Of a stretch of DNA of 64,000 nucleotides, positions 1 through 9,670 are shown in pieces. The DNA comes from Nitrospira sp. Lineage in GTDB: Bacteria > Nitrospirota > Nitrospiria > Nitrospirales > Nitrospiraceae. How positions within the stretch are numbered: the stretch's first letter is position 1; every line of letters starts with the position of its first letter. A model generated the notes under the pieces. The model had not been told where the DNA came from and ran no database searches. It saw only the letters and a list, made by a program, of their open reading frames with translations. Made by a program: the position numbers and the translations under genes. The DNA lies in NCBI GenBank assembly GCA_031315995.1, contig JALDRG010000012.1:62001-126000 (forward strand), written 5' to 3'.

Positions 1-97
1 CATGCGAGGGGCGCTCGCCGCGGTGATGGGGATCGAAGCGTTGCTGAAAAAGGGGCTTGCCATTCGCGCCTTGCAGGAGTATCACCGGGTAAATTGA
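1..97 (+). CDS. carB: carbamoyl-phosphate synthase large subunit, C-terminal end (partial)
   Basis: Only the last 31 codons are present, reading through to the TGA at 95-97. The tail [18 protein letters not shown] matches the C-terminal end of CarB, the ATP-grasp subunit that makes carbamoyl phosphate for pyrimidines and arginine. The protein continues upstream of the window, so domains and catalytic residues cannot be examined. greA follows 143 bases downstream on the same strand. Identification rests on a short but characteristic stretch. Confidence 0.75.
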   Translation, partial: MRGALAAVMGIEALLKKGLAIRALQEYHRVN

Positions 98-240
98 GGG
101 AAGGGCCAAGTTCTGGGACAATTGACGACCGGTTTCAGGCAGACCGTCGAACGTCAGGCGTCTTCCTGGAGGCGGGGCAGCCGGAACGACCACCGACCGG
201 CAATACGGAAACCAGGTTCAATGGTCATCGGGGGGAACAT

Positions 241-717
241 ATGCCGACACCGATTACGAGAAAAGGATATGAAGCGCTGAAAGCCGAACTAGACCGGTTG
301 CACAAGGTCGAGCGGCCACGGGTAATTGAGGCCATCGCGGAGGCTCGCGCGCATGGTGATCTCAGCGAAAACGCCGAATACGATGCGGCCAAAGAGCGCC
401 AGGGTTTTATCGAAGCACGGCTGGCCGAGCTGAAAGGCAAACTCGCCGACGCCCGGATCATCGACATCGCGGGGCGAATCAGCGAGACGGTCGTCTTTGG
501 CGCAACCGTAGTGCTGATCGAACAGGAAGCGCAAGCCAAGAAGCAATATACCCTGGTGGGGCAGGATGAGGCTGATTTGAAATTTTCCCGTATCTCCGTC
601 CAATCGCCGGTCGGACGGGCTCTCATCGGCAAGCGAGTTGGGGACGTGGTGGAAGTCACCACACCCGCGAAGGTCGTCGAGTACGAAGTCATGGAAATTC
701 GTTTCGAAGAATTGTAG
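241..717 (+). CDS. greA: transcription elongation factor GreA
   Basis: The 158-residue product has the usual GreA length. GreA binds the RNA polymerase secondary channel and stimulates cleavage of backtracked transcripts. The N-terminal coiled coil (about 1-75) carries the tip [13 protein letters not shown] at 35-47, with the acidic residues D40 and E43 expected to hold the catalytic Mg2+. The C-terminal FKBP-like domain (about 80-158) contains [16 protein letters not shown]. The ATG at 241 is preceded by GGGGGA and is preferred to an in-frame TTG at 94, because the extra 49 residues have no GreA character. Confidence 0.97.
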   Translation: MPTPITRKGYEALKAELDRLHKVERPRVIEAIAEARAHGDLSENAEYDAAKERQGFIEARLAELKGKLADARIIDIAGRISETVVFGATVVLIEQEAQAKKQYTLVGQDEADLKFSRISVQSPVGRALIGKRVGDVVEVTTPAKVVEYEVMEIRFEEL

Positions 718-790
718 GCGCTGATGTCGACTCTCACCGCCTTACAGTTCAATTCCGACCAACCGTCCGGCATTCAGGGCTGACTGCGTT

Positions 791-1591
791 ATGCCGGTAG
801 CGATCCCGCTCATCACGCTGCTGACGGATTTCGGCGAACGCGATTATTTCGTCGCCAGCATGAAAGGGGTGATCCTCAACATCAATCCCCAGGCGAAGAT
901 TGTGGACCTCTCCCATCACGTCACGCCGCATGATGTGACGGATGCCGCGTACCTCCTCAAATCATGTTATCGATATTTCCCGGATGGAACCATTCATGTG
1001 GCCGTCGTTGACCCGGGGGTAGGCACCGCCAGGCAACCGCTGCTCGTCTCGTCTTCGCGATATGTGTTCATTGGGCCGGACAACGGTTTGTTCACCCATA
1101 TCTATCAGGAAGAAAGCGGCGTAGAAGTGCGGCACATCGAGAACCGTCAGTATCGATTGGACTCCGAGGGGGCCACATTCGATGGACGCGATCTCTTCGC
1201 GCCGGCCGCCGCCTGGTTGACCAAAGGCCAACCGATGGGTTCGTTCGGCCGACTCGTGCCGAACTACGAACGTCTGCCGATTGTTGAACCGGGCTGGGAC
1301 AAACATGTGATGGCGGGACACATTCTCTATATCGACCGATTCGGCAATCTGATCTCCAATCTCACCGCGTATCACCTCAAGGAGGTCCGTGGGGTCACCA
1401 AACGTTCCGAGGCATACATCCGCATCGGCGGCCACACGATCGACAAGATCGTGCGGACCTATGCGGAGGGCTCGCCCGATTCACCTCGGGCACTGATCAA
1501 CAGTAACGGGTACTTGGAAATATTTATACAAGAAGGCCGCGCGGCCGACCGATTGAGCATAGCACGTGGCGAGCGGATCGAACTCTGCTAG
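791..1591 (+). CDS. SAM hydroxide adenosyltransferase / DUF62 family protein
   Basis: The 266-residue protein belongs to the DUF62 family, which includes SAM-dependent chlorinases and fluorinases and the commoner SAM hydroxide adenosyltransferases that split S-adenosylmethionine into adenosine and methionine. Family signatures are TDFGERDYFVASMKG (12-26), DPGVG (74-78) and PDNG (96-99). A C-terminal barrel domain contains YIDRFGNLISN. Nothing suggests halogenation and no halogen-metabolism genes are nearby, so hydrolysis of SAM is the likelier activity. The gene lies 73 bases after greA on the same strand. Confidence 0.85.
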   Translation: MPVAIPLITLLTDFGERDYFVASMKGVILNINPQAKIVDLSHHVTPHDVTDAAYLLKSCYRYFPDGTIHVAVVDPGVGTARQPLLVSSSRYVFIGPDNGLFTHIYQEESGVEVRHIENRQYRLDSEGATFDGRDLFAPAAAWLTKGQPMGSFGRLVPNYERLPIVEPGWDKHVMAGHILYIDRFGNLISNLTAYHLKEVRGVTKRSEAYIRIGGHTIDKIVRTYAEGSPDSPRALINSNGYLEIFIQEGRAADRLSIARGERIELC

Positions 1592-1949
1592 TTAGGCCCT
1601 CCGCAGAACCTCCTGAACGATACTCGCCGCTTCCGGGGCCCTCGCAATTGACAGGGTCAAGTTGTCGATGGTTTAATGACAAGGATGACGAGTAGGCTGG
1701 GACGAATGATTCGGTCATTCCGGAACCTGCTGATTTTGTTCGATGCCGGCGCGCAGCCGCTGTAATTCCAGTGCGCTCGTTTGGCCTGCCTGGCCGACTC
1801 CTGCTCTCTCAGGCTCACTTCTCGGGGAATTATTGGCAATGTGCACGGCCGAGACCCTCAAGAGGGGAGCAGGCGCTGTGAGCCCCTTTGTCATACGCTT
1901 GGCTGCTGCGACAGAAAGACCGATAGAGAAGAAAGGACCACGGAGTGCC
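1592..1949 (+). other. 358-base intergenic region
   Basis: No convincing gene. It holds a good plus-strand promoter at 1648-1677, about 265 bases before the adaptor gene it appears to serve, which would give a long 5' leader. An open frame runs upstream from the adaptor gene to 1743 but lacks a signal sequence and looks like read-through of noncoding DNA. No strong terminator hairpin is visible. Confidence 0.5.
1648..1677 (+). promoter_or_regulatory. predicted sigma-70 promoter, TTGACA-18-TTTAAT
   Basis: A perfect -35 TTGACA (1648-1653) and a 5/6 -10 TTTAAT (1672-1677) are separated by 18 bases. Transcription would start near 1684 and reach the efflux adaptor gene after about 265 bases of leader. 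No competing gene lies between. Confidence 0.5.
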
Positions 1950-3098
1950 ATGAAACAACCCCTTTGTCATCTGTCACTCCTCCTCCTTAGCCTGACTTTA
2001 GCAGCCTGCACCAAGCCTGATCCGCCAGCGCCATCGACCAAAGCCGTTCCCACGCCGGTCGCGTCCAGTCGCCAACCTGATATGCAGACGATGCGCATCG
2101 AGGCCCCGCCCTCTCTCCCGGCTCTGACGCTGTCGGCCAGGGTGACCTATGCCGAGGACGGATATTCCAGGATTTCCTCTCCCCTCCAAGGACCGGCGCT
2201 GGACGTCCGAGTGAAATTGGGCCAAGTCGTGAAGAGTGGGGATGTCCTGATGGTCATCGATGCGGCCGATATCGCCACCGCCTACGCGGCCTACGTCGAA
2301 GAAATTTCAGAGTTGGGACTGGCCGAACGGAATTATGAATTGACGAAGGATTTGTTCGACGCCCAAGCCATGTCTCGGAAGGATCTGGAGCATGCGGAAA
2401 ACGATTTGAACCGCGAACGGGCTGAATTCAAGCAAGCGAAAGGGCGACTTCTCTCCCTGCGCGTGCCGTCGTCCGAACTCAGCAAGCCGCTTGCGAAGCA
2501 ACAGATCACCTCACGGTTCGAGCTGCGAAGCCCCTTGACGGGCACCGTCGTCGAACGCAACGTGACGCCGGGACAAATTGTGGGGCCAGCCTCGGACACC
2601 CCTCTGTTTACAGTCGCCAATCTCGACCGACTGCAGGTGGTGGCGGACGTCTATGAGCACGACCTCTCTGGAATTCGGATCGGAGCGGTCGCGACGACCA
2701 CGGTTGAGGCCTATCCAGGTATGGAGTTCCCCGCTACGATCACCGTCATCGGCGATGTGGTGGATCCGGCCACGCACACCATTAAGATTCGCGCATCAGT
2801 CTCGAATACGGACCGCCGCCTGAAGCCAGACATGTTCGCACGACTGACCGTCGCAGGCCATACCATGCGCCCGAAGATTGTGATTCCAAAGCAGGCGATC
2901 CTCGAACGCTCCGGCAAACAATGGGTGGTGGTCCAGCACGAGGAAGGCCGTCTGGAAGAACGGGCTATCAATATCGACAGCATGATCGACAATCAGGTGA
3001 CGATTCGAGAGGGGCTGATTACCGGGGAACGAATCGTGACCACTCCGTTGGCCATCGACCGCCTCGCGGCAAGCGACAGCTCGGACAATGGCGCGTAA
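1950..3098 (+). CDS. RND/CusB-type efflux adaptor lipoprotein (membrane fusion protein)
   Basis: The 382-residue product begins with a lipoprotein signal peptide ending at lipobox LAAC (C20), so it should be anchored in the periplasm. The order is typical of membrane-fusion adaptors of tripartite efflux pumps: a barrel/lipoyl half (ALDVRVKLGQVVKSGDVLM), an alpha-helical hairpin with ENDLNRERAEFKQAKGRL, the second lipoyl half (RSPLTGTVVERNVTPGQIV) and a C-terminal barrel. The ATG at 1950 has an AGAAAGGA Shine-Dalgarno and starts exactly at the signal peptide. No inner-membrane pump or TolC-like gene adjoins it; the next gene is convergent. The exported substrate is unknown. Confidence 0.88.
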   Translation: MKQPLCHLSLLLLSLTLAACTKPDPPAPSTKAVPTPVASSRQPDMQTMRIEAPPSLPALTLSARVTYAEDGYSRISSPLQGPALDVRVKLGQVVKSGDVLMVIDAADIATAYAAYVEEISELGLAERNYELTKDLFDAQAMSRKDLEHAENDLNRERAEFKQAKGRLLSLRVPSSELSKPLAKQQITSRFELRSPLTGTVVERNVTPGQIVGPASDTPLFTVANLDRLQVVADVYEHDLSGIRIGAVATTTVEAYPGMEFPATITVIGDVVDPATHTIKIRASVSNTDRRLKPDMFARLTVAGHTMRPKIVIPKQAILERSGKQWVVVQHEEGRLEERAINIDSMIDNQVTIREGLITGERIVTTPLAIDRLAASDSSDNGA

Positions 3099-3121
3099 GG
3101 GGTAGGAAATCAAAGAGGGGA

Positions 3122-4348
3122 TTATAGCGACGCGACGAGAATGCGCACCAACCCGGAGAGATCCTCGGTATCCAACCCTGCCACCGTTCGATTGGTTGTG
3201 TTCGTATACGCCGCTTCCAGAGAAATCGTGGTGGGATGTCCATAAATCGGATCCAAATGGAACGCGAACATCCCCTTGCCCAGGATGCTGCCGGTGTCGA
3301 TCAATCCATCGCTTGAAGTCGTACTCGTATACCCTCCCATCGCACTGACCAGTAATCGCTGACTCTGTTTGTATAAGAGCGACACGGACGCCATGGGGGT
3401 CTGAATCCTCGCGCCGGACCAGCTCTGGGTTTCCGACCGGTAGCTGAGGGTCGGGGCCAGGGTCAGGGTATTGAAGGGTCGATACGTCGCGACCAGGGAC
3501 TGAGCAAAGGCCGTCGATCGGGCGCCGCTCCGCATGTCGTCGTTCGTGAGAATGTAGCTGGATGAGAGCCGTGCGTTCCAGGTGAGTCCGGTATAGGCCA
3601 AGGCGGCTTCCATGCTGTTGCTCTGACTCCGCTGCGGCAGAGTGCCCGTGGGGTCGAAACTGCTCGCTAACGCGCTGCGTGTATAGGTGAGGCTAAGTTC
3701 TGGCCACGCCGGCTTCACCAACGCGACTCCGATGCGATTGAAGCTCTGTTGAATACGTGCCCGAGCGGGGTCCAGATCCACATTATTCCACGTTTGGCCG
3801 GCCGAGCTTCGAAGCTTGGCGATACCACCCCCCCATTCACCCCACATTTCCCGCACCGTCTGGTCCGGTGAGTTAAAGAACGCCTTTCCCGCCGATCGAT
3901 AATTGATGCCGTATCGAAACTGGCCGTTGGTACCGGTCAGCGCCATACGTACCATGCGTTTGGTTCCGTCTTCCCGTTGATCGATGCGCGAGGAAATCCC
4001 TGCATCATTGGTCGCGTTGTTGGCGACTTCGCCTTCCGTCGCGAACTGCCCCTTGAACCAGGTCGATGCCGCCACCACTCCCTTCGTCTGTGGACGATCA
4101 GAATCCGGAACCAGGTCTTTCAAACGCGTCGAGGTCGAGGGCGGCGCGAAGGAGGTTGACTGAAAGGAGGTGTGCAGAACCGGAGAGGCAATCGAAAACG
4201 GAATCGCCGAGGCGCCGGACGCGCGGGCGGTGTCGGCGAACTGAATGCGTTGAAGGAGGAGATCCGATTGCTGCGACTCTTGCGCGTAGGCCGTGAACGG
4301 ACAGACCAACAGCATGAACCAGCCCCACAACAGCCGGCGGTGTGTCAT
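3122..4348 (-). CDS. predicted outer-membrane beta-barrel protein, function unknown
   Basis: The 408-residue protein starts with a signal peptide (residues 1 to about 22, ending TAYAQ). The rest is a long run of alternating polar/hydrophobic strands rich in Thr, Ser and aromatic residues, such as FRYGINYRSAGKAFF and LSLTYTRSALASSF, as expected for a membrane beta-barrel. No catalytic motif was recognised. It is convergent with the efflux adaptor gene, with 23 bases between the stops. It could be a porin-like channel or a surface barrel; a role as partner of the adjacent adaptor is possible but nothing shows it. Confidence 0.6.
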   Translation of the reverse strand: MTHRRLLWGWFMLLVCPFTAYAQESQQSDLLLQRIQFADTARASGASAIPFSIASPVLHTSFQSTSFAPPSTSTRLKDLVPDSDRPQTKGVVAASTWFKGQFATEGEVANNATNDAGISSRIDQREDGTKRMVRMALTGTNGQFRYGINYRSAGKAFFNSPDQTVREMWGEWGGGIAKLRSSAGQTWNNVDLDPARARIQQSFNRIGVALVKPAWPELSLTYTRSALASSFDPTGTLPQRSQSNSMEAALAYTGLTWNARLSSSYILTNDDMRSGARSTAFAQSLVATYRPFNTLTLAPTLSYRSETQSWSGARIQTPMASVSLLYKQSQRLLVSAMGGYTSTTSSDGLIDTGSILGKGMFAFHLDPIYGHPTTISLEAAYTNTTNRTVAGLDTEDLSGLVRILVASL

Positions 4349-4523
4349 GCAGTGAAGCCCGTGGCGAGGATATCGTGGCGCAGCATGAAATCAAGTGTAG
4401 CACTCGATGTTCAGCCGCCCGGCCACTGGTGGATGTGCACAAAAACCGTCGATGGCCTGTTCATCGATGAACAGACGGAGTGGCGCCGGATCCGAGGGGA
4501 ATCAGTCGCAATGACGGGAGGTT

Positions 4524-5906
4524 CTACAACAAGGAGGTCTTGCCTTCGGTCTGGTCGACGATCGCCTGGTGCAAAATTGCCACCATCGTCGTGAGCTCTC
4601 GGGGCTTGGTGGAGAGGGGAGGGACCAGCGCGATGACGTTGCCCAGCGGTCTCAGCAGAAGTCCGGCTACCCGGCAGGCCTGGGCCACACGGTGGCCAAT
4701 GCGCTGTTCGAGAGGATAGGGCTGTCGCGTTTGCCGATCCTGCACTAATTCGATCCCGACCATGAACCCACATTGGCGAATGTCGCCCACATGCTGCAAC
4801 GAGGCCATCGGCCGCAACAGGCGCGCGAGCAGTTTCGTTTGTTGTCGAACGTGCACGAGTGTCTTCTCACGCCGGAAAGTGTCGAGGTTGGCCAAAGCCA
4901 CCGCGCAGCCCAGCGGATTCCCTGTGTAGCTATGTCCGTGAAAAAACGTTTTCCAGTCTTCATACCGGCCTAGGAATGCGCGGTAGATCTCCTCCGTCGC
5001 CAAGGTCGCCGCCAGAGGCATGTATCCGCCGGTCAACCCCTTGCTGATCGCCATGAGATCCGGCGTCACGCCTTCATGCTGGCAGGCGAACATCTTCCCC
5101 GTGCGGCCGAAGCCGGTTGCCACCTCATCGGCGATCAACAGCACGTGGTACTTCGTGCAGAGCTCACGCACGCGCGTGAGGTATCCGGGCGGCGCGGTCA
5201 GCATCCCCGCTGCAGCTTGAACCAGCGGTTCGAGAATGACTCCGGCCAGGTCGCGGTGGCGGGTCTTCAACAACGTTTCCAACGGATCAAGGCAGGCCAT
5301 GTGACACGCGGGATAAGTCAGGCTCAGCGGGCAACGATAACAGTACGGCGGGTCCACCTGAACCGTGGGAAAGAGGAGGGCCTTAAAGCGCGCGTGGAAC
5401 AACTCGATGTTCCCCACGCTCACGGCCCCGACCGTATCGCCATGATAGGCCAGTTTCAAATGCAGAAAAGACTGCTTGGAACCCGCCGACGGCTGCCGCT
5501 GTTGCCAGTATTGCACCGCCATCTTCAGCGCCACCTCGACCGCCGTCGAGCCGTTGTCGGAATAAAAGACTCGTCGGAGTCCCTTGGGAGCGAGACGAAT
5601 GAGTTCCCGCGCCAAACGAATGGCGGGTGGATTGGAGAGACCAAGGAACGTCGAATGCGCGATCTGCCGAAGCTGCGTCGTAAGCGCGCGATCCAATCGC
5701 GAATGCCGGTGGCCATGGATATTGACCCAGATCGACGAGGTGCCGTCAAGATACTTCCGTCCCTCCGTGTCGATGAGATAGGTCCCCTTGCCCTTCGCGA
5801 TGATCAACGGGCTCTCCGCTTCCCACTCCTGCATCTGCGTGAAAGGATGCCATAAGTAGGCATGATCCCATGCAGCGAGTGGAGAGCGCTTGGATGATCG
5901 ATTCAT
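4524..5906 (-). CDS. bioA: adenosylmethionine-8-amino-7-oxononanoate aminotransferase
   Basis: BioA transfers an amino group from SAM to 8-amino-7-oxononanoate (KAPA) in biotin synthesis and uses PLP. The 460-residue protein has the BioA-specific start WHPFTQMQEW (19-28), the PLP-lysine region AISKGLTGGYMPLAATLA and the downstream FFHGHSYTGNPLGCAVA. The ATG at 5906 is chosen because upstream in-frame residues run into the divergent lepA promoter region. It is the only biotin gene in the window. Its promoter (5979-6007) overlaps that of lepA. Confidence 0.93.
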   Translation of the reverse strand: MNRSSKRSPLAAWDHAYLWHPFTQMQEWEAESPLIIAKGKGTYLIDTEGRKYLDGTSSIWVNIHGHRHSRLDRALTTQLRQIAHSTFLGLSNPPAIRLARELIRLAPKGLRRVFYSDNGSTAVEVALKMAVQYWQQRQPSAGSKQSFLHLKLAYHGDTVGAVSVGNIELFHARFKALLFPTVQVDPPYCYRCPLSLTYPACHMACLDPLETLLKTRHRDLAGVILEPLVQAAAGMLTAPPGYLTRVRELCTKYHVLLIADEVATGFGRTGKMFACQHEGVTPDLMAISKGLTGGYMPLAATLATEEIYRAFLGRYEDWKTFFHGHSYTGNPLGCAVALANLDTFRREKTLVHVRQQTKLLARLLRPMASLQHVGDIRQCGFMVGIELVQDRQTRQPYPLEQRIGHRVAQACRVAGLLLRPLGNVIALVPPLSTKPRELTTMVAILHQAIVDQTEGKTSLL

Positions 5907-5978
5907 GTAATGGACGTGTGAAGAAATGATTGCGCGACAGGAGCGCGCATGTGACGTGAAACACTGCGTCGTTCGCGG

Positions 5979-6007
5979 ATTATACCGGCGGGCGATTTCT
6001 TTGACAA
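5979..6007 (-). promoter_or_regulatory. predicted bioA promoter, TTGTCA-17-TATAAT (minus strand)
   Basis: On the minus strand a perfect -10 TATAAT (5984-5979) lies 17 bases from a 5/6 -35 TTGTCA (6007-6002). Transcription would begin near 5972 and give a bioA leader of about 65 bases. The -35 shares five bases (6002-6006) with the lepA -35 on the opposite strand, so one polymerase should exclude the other. Confidence 0.75.
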
Positions 6008-6029
6008 CCTTGGAGGGGGTCACTATAAT
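6001..6029 (+). promoter_or_regulatory. consensus lepA promoter, TTGACA-17-TATAAT
   Basis: A full-consensus sigma-70 promoter: TTGACA at 6001-6006, a 17-base spacer and TATAAT at 6024-6029. The start site should be near 6036, leaving a leader of only about 12 bases containing GGGGA before the lepA ATG at 6048. Its -35 overlaps the bioA -35 on the other strand. Confidence 0.88.
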
Positions 6030-6047
6030 GAACCGATTTTGGGGAAC

Positions 6048-7859
6048 ATGAGCCAGGATTTGCAAAGTCTCATCCGAAATTTCTCGATCATCGCCCATAT
6101 CGATCACGGTAAATCGACCCTCGCCGACCGGCTCCTAGACGCGACTGGTGCAGTCACTGCCCGAGAAGCGAAAGAGCAGATCCTTGATGCGATGGACCTG
6201 GAGCGTGAGCGCGGTATCACGATCAAAGCGCACGCCGTGGCCATCCGCTATAAGGCTCAGGACGGGAAGACCTATTTACTGCATTTGATCGATACGCCCG
6301 GTCACGTCGATTTCACGTACGAAGTGTCGCGCAGCCTCGCTGCCTGCGAAGGCTCGCTGTTGCTCGTCGATGCGACACAGGGCGTGCAGGCGCAGACCAT
6401 CGCCAACGTGAATCTCGCCATGGGCAATCATCACACGATTATTCCGGTCATCAATAAGATCGATCTCGCCAGCGCCGACGTCGACGGCACGAAACAACAA
6501 ATTTCCGACGTGCTCACTCTGGACGCGAGCGACGCCATGTTGGTGAGCGCCAAGGAGGGCCGCGGAGTGCCGGAAGTGCTCGAGGCGATCGTGAACCGGA
6601 TTCCGCCGCCCTCCGGCGATCCAACCCGTCCGCTTAAGGCGCTGATCTTCGATTCCTGGTTCGACAATTACCAAGGGGTGATCGTGTTGACCCGTATCGT
6701 CGACGGATCCGTGCGTCCCGGAATGAAGATCAAGGTCATGTCCAACGACCGGCTGTTCGAAGTGACCGAAGTCGGACAATTCACGCCGAAACGGACCAAA
6801 GGCACCCAACTCATGACAGGGGAAGTCGGATACCTCTGCGCCAACATGAAGGAAGTGGCCGACGTCAAGATCGGTGACACCCTGACGGACGCGGGACGAC
6901 CGACCGATCAACCATTCCCCGGGTACAAAGAAGTCAAACCTCTGGTTTTTTGCGGGCTGTATTCCACGGATACCGCGCGCTACGAAGACCTGCGGGATGC
7001 CCTCTTGAAGTTGCGCCTGAACGATTCGTCGTTCATCTATGAGCCGGAAACCTCCTTGGCTCTCGGGTTCGGATTCCGTTGCGGATTCCTCGGCCTGCTC
7101 CATATGGAAATCATTCAGGAACGATTGGAACGCGAATACGGATTGACGCTCATCACCACCGCGCCGACCGTCATCTACCGGATCCTCACCACCAAAGGCG
7201 ACATACTCGAACTTAATAACCCGGCGGACCTTCCGGAGCCCAGCTCGATCGCCTCGTTCGAAGAACCGTTCATTCTGGCCACGCTCATTGCTCCGGAACG
7301 GTATCTCGGCACCTTGCTGCAATTGTGTCAGGAACGGCGCGGCATTCAACGGAGCATGCACTACCTGGATCCCACCCGTGTCGTGATCAGTTATGAGTTG
7401 CCGCTCAATGAAGTCATCCTCGATTTCTACGACAAGTTGAAATCGAAGACGCAGGGATACGCGTCGCTCGACTATGAACTGCTCGGCTATCGGGAATCCG
7501 AACTGGTGCGCCTCGACATTCTGCTCAATGGCGAGCCCGTCGATGCCTTGTCCTTCATCACCCATAAGGAACGCGCCTATCAACGTGGGCGCCAGGTCGC
7601 CGAAAAAATGAAAGAGCTCATTCCCAAACAAATGTTCGAAATCGCCATTCAAGCGGCGATCGGCAATAAGATCGTCGCCCGAGAGACGATCGGCGCCATC
7701 AAGAAGAATGTCACGGCCAAATGCTACGGCGGCGACATTTCGCGGAAGCGCAAGCTCTGGGAGAAGCAGAAGGAAGGCAAGAAGCGCATGAAAGCGGTAG
7801 GCAGAGTGGAAGTGCCGCAAGAAGCGTTTCTCGCGATCCTGAAGGTGGGCGAGGAATGA
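6048..7859 (+). CDS. lepA: elongation factor 4 (LepA) GTPase
   Basis: The 603-residue translational GTPase has the usual EF4 length. G-domain motifs are AHIDHGKST (G1), DTPGH (G3) and NKID (G4). The EF4-specific C-terminal domain is present, with [20 protein letters not shown] and [21 protein letters not shown]4 acts on stalled or mistranslocated ribosomes and affects initiation and ribosome assembly. The ATG at 6048 begins at the conserved N-terminus; an in-frame TTG at 6039 would fall in the leader. Its stop overlaps the lepB start by ATGA, so lepA and lepB are co-transcribed, as in many bacteria. Confidence 0.97.
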   Translation: MSQDLQSLIRNFSIIAHIDHGKSTLADRLLDATGAVTAREAKEQILDAMDLERERGITIKAHAVAIRYKAQDGKTYLLHLIDTPGHVDFTYEVSRSLAACEGSLLLVDATQGVQAQTIANVNLAMGNHHTIIPVINKIDLASADVDGTKQQISDVLTLDASDAMLVSAKEGRGVPEVLEAIVNRIPPPSGDPTRPLKALIFDSWFDNYQGVIVLTRIVDGSVRPGMKIKVMSNDRLFEVTEVGQFTPKRTKGTQLMTGEVGYLCANMKEVADVKIGDTLTDAGRPTDQPFPGYKEVKPLVFCGLYSTDTARYEDLRDALLKLRLNDSSFIYEPETSLALGFGFRCGFLGLLHMEIIQERLEREYGLTLITTAPTVIYRILTTKGDILELNNPADLPEPSSIASFEEPFILATLIAPERYLGTLLQLCQERRGIQRSMHYLDPTRVVISYELPLNEVILDFYDKLKSKTQGYASLDYELLGYRESELVRLDILLNGEPVDALSFITHKERAYQRGRQVAEKMKELIPKQMFEIAIQAAIGNKIVARETIGAIKKNVTAKCYGGDISRKRKLWEKQKEGKKRMKAVGRVEVPQEAFLAILKVGEE

Positions 7860-8635
7860 GCGTAGAGCCCAACCCACGCCCCGACGAGATCTCCGCGACG
7901 GCCGCACCGGGGACGCCCCCCGCGCCTTCGGAACAGACGACCAGCGAACCCCACGTCGTCACGGCCGGCCAACCGGCCCACAAGTCGATCCTGCGGGAAT
8001 ATGCGGAAGCGATCATCATCGCCATGTTGCTCGCCTTCGCCATTCGTGTCTTCGTCGTGCAGGCATTCAAGATCCCTTCCGGTTCGATGATTCCCACGCT
8101 GCTGGTCGGCGATCATATTCTGGTCAGCAAGCTGTCGTATGGATTGCAATGGCCGACCGACTGCAAATTCCAACCGGGTTTTCCTCCGGTTACCTGCTAC
8201 TCCTCGCAAACGCTCATTCCGTTTGGATCGATCCAGCGCGGCGATATCATCGTGTTTCGGTTTCCCGAGGATGAAGATAAGGATTTTATCAAGCGCGTGA
8301 TCGGATTGCCCGGAGACACCGTTCACGTGCGGAATAAGGTCGTGCACATCAACGGGGCGCCGTTTGACGACCACGCCTTCACACAGCACACGGATCCCCC
8401 CGTGCATGACGGGCGCATCAGCCCGCGCGACAATTTTGGTCCCGTGACGGTGCCGGAGGACGCGTACTTCGTAATGGGAGACAATCGGGATCACAGTCTC
8501 GATAGTCGTTTCTGGGGCTATGTCCGCACGGAAAAAGTGCGCGGCAAAGCATTTCGCATTTACTGGTCGTGGAGCGGCCAAGGATCGTGGACCGAATGGG
8601 TACGATGGGAAAGGTTAGGAAAAGCCATCCAGTAG
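7856..8635 (+). CDS. lepB: signal peptidase I
   Basis: The 259-residue membrane protease removes signal peptides from exported proteins. After a Pro/Ala-rich cytoplasmic segment (1-42) one membrane helix spans about 51-70. The catalytic region [13 protein letters not shown] contains the nucleophile S77, and [13 protein letters not shown] contains the general base K146. The box [14 protein letters not shown] follows. The ATG overlaps the lepA stop (ATGA). The 3' end overlaps the proposed start of the heptose kinase gene by about 31 bases. Confidence 0.96.
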   Translation: MSVEPNPRPDEISATAAPGTPPAPSEQTTSEPHVVTAGQPAHKSILREYAEAIIIAMLLAFAIRVFVVQAFKIPSGSMIPTLLVGDHILVSKLSYGLQWPTDCKFQPGFPPVTCYSSQTLIPFGSIQRGDIIVFRFPEDEDKDFIKRVIGLPGDTVHVRNKVVHINGAPFDDHAFTQHTDPPVHDGRISPRDNFGPVTVPEDAYFVMGDNRDHSLDSRFWGYVRTEKVRGKAFRIYWSWSGQGSWTEWVRWERLGKAIQ

Positions 8636-9669
8636 GGCGGGTCGGACACTCCGGCGCGTCGAACGGGCAGGAGGGCGAGGACGCGGCCATTGATCCGGCC
8701 GCCCTCTGCGCCTACATCAAGCGTTTCCCACAGGCCAACGTGTTGGTCATCGGAGACCTGATCCTCGATCATTACGTCTGGGGACGCGTGAGCCGGATTT
8801 CACCGGAGGCGCCTGTTCCGGTCGTCCACGTCGAGTCGGAGTCGCTCAAGCTGGGCGGCGCCGCGAACGTCTTCAACAATATCCTCGCGCTCGGCGGACA
8901 AGCCGACATCTGCGGCGTGATCGGGGCCGACGAAAGCGGCCGGCTGCTTTTAAAGGAACTGGGCGGCCGACGGCAAGGGCGCGGCGGGGTCGTGATCGAC
9001 CAGAGCCGGCCCACGACCAGAAAATCACGCGTCGTCGCGCACAACCAACAAATCGTTCGCTACGATGTGGAGCGCCGCACGGAAGTCACCGGGCTGCTGC
9101 AGCGCCGTATTCTCCGCTATGTAGAGTCCAGGCTCAAAGAACTTTCCTGCCTGATCGTGTCGGACTATGCTAAGGGAGTGGTCACGGCGTCGCTGATGGC
9201 GGAGTTGACTCGACTGGCAGGGCAGCGCAAAATTCCCGTCGTGGTCGATCCCAAGGTCGAGCATTTCAGTTATTACAAAGGGGTGACCGTCGTGACACCC
9301 AATCACCTCGAAGCGACCCAAGCCGCCGGGGTGCATGGCGATGACGATCAGGCGATCAACAAGGCGGGGACCACTCTCCGCCAACGTTTGGGATGCCAGA
9401 CCGTGCTCGTGACGAGAGGCGAGCGAGGCATGAGCGTCTTCCAGGGCCATGGCGATCATTGGCATATTCCCACACGCGCCCGACAGGTGTATGACGTCAC
9501 GGGCGCCGGCGACACCGTCGTCGGAACGCTGGCGCTGGCGCTCTCGACCGGCGCGAGCATGCGGGAAGCAGCGGTGCTCGCCAATCAAGCCGCCGGCGTG
9601 GTCGTCGGCATGATCGGCACCGCCACGGTGACCGCCGCGCAACTCACGGACGCCCTGGGACAGAGCTGA
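8605..9669 (+). CDS. rfaE1: D-glycero-beta-D-manno-heptose-7-phosphate kinase (RfaE1/HldE domain I)
   Basis: This PfkB/ribokinase-family kinase of about 354 residues phosphorylates heptose 7-phosphate at O1 in the route to ADP-heptose for the LPS inner core. Seen are GDLILDHYVWGRVSRISPEA (substrate lid), LGGAANVFNNILALGG and DVTGAGDTVVG with the catalytic Asp of GAGD. It lacks the nucleotidyltransferase half of bifunctional HldE, so a separate adenylyltransferase must be encoded elsewhere. ATG codons at 8596 and 8605 are both possible starts inside the lepB end; 8605 was chosen and the true start is uncertain. Confidence 0.88.
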   Translation: MGKVRKSHPVGRVGHSGASNGQEGEDAAIDPAALCAYIKRFPQANVLVIGDLILDHYVWGRVSRISPEAPVPVVHVESESLKLGGAANVFNNILALGGQADICGVIGADESGRLLLKELGGRRQGRGGVVIDQSRPTTRKSRVVAHNQQIVRYDVERRTEVTGLLQRRILRYVESRLKELSCLIVSDYAKGVVTASLMAELTRLAGQRKIPVVVDPKVEHFSYYKGVTVVTPNHLEATQAAGVHGDDDQAINKAGTTLRQRLGCQTVLVTRGERGMSVFQGHGDHWHIPTRARQVYDVTGAGDTVVGTLALALSTGASMREAAVLANQAAGVVVGMIGTATVTAAQLTDALGQS

Positions 9670-9670
9670 C

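Noticed and set aside
1743..1949. In-frame extension upstream of the efflux adaptor gene
   Set aside because: It would hide the lipoprotein signal peptide, and the ATG at 1950 has its own ribosome site.
6276..7907. 543-codon minus-strand open frame inside lepA
   Set aside because: Antisense shadow of a highly conserved gene; composition follows the lepA codons and no family match is evident.
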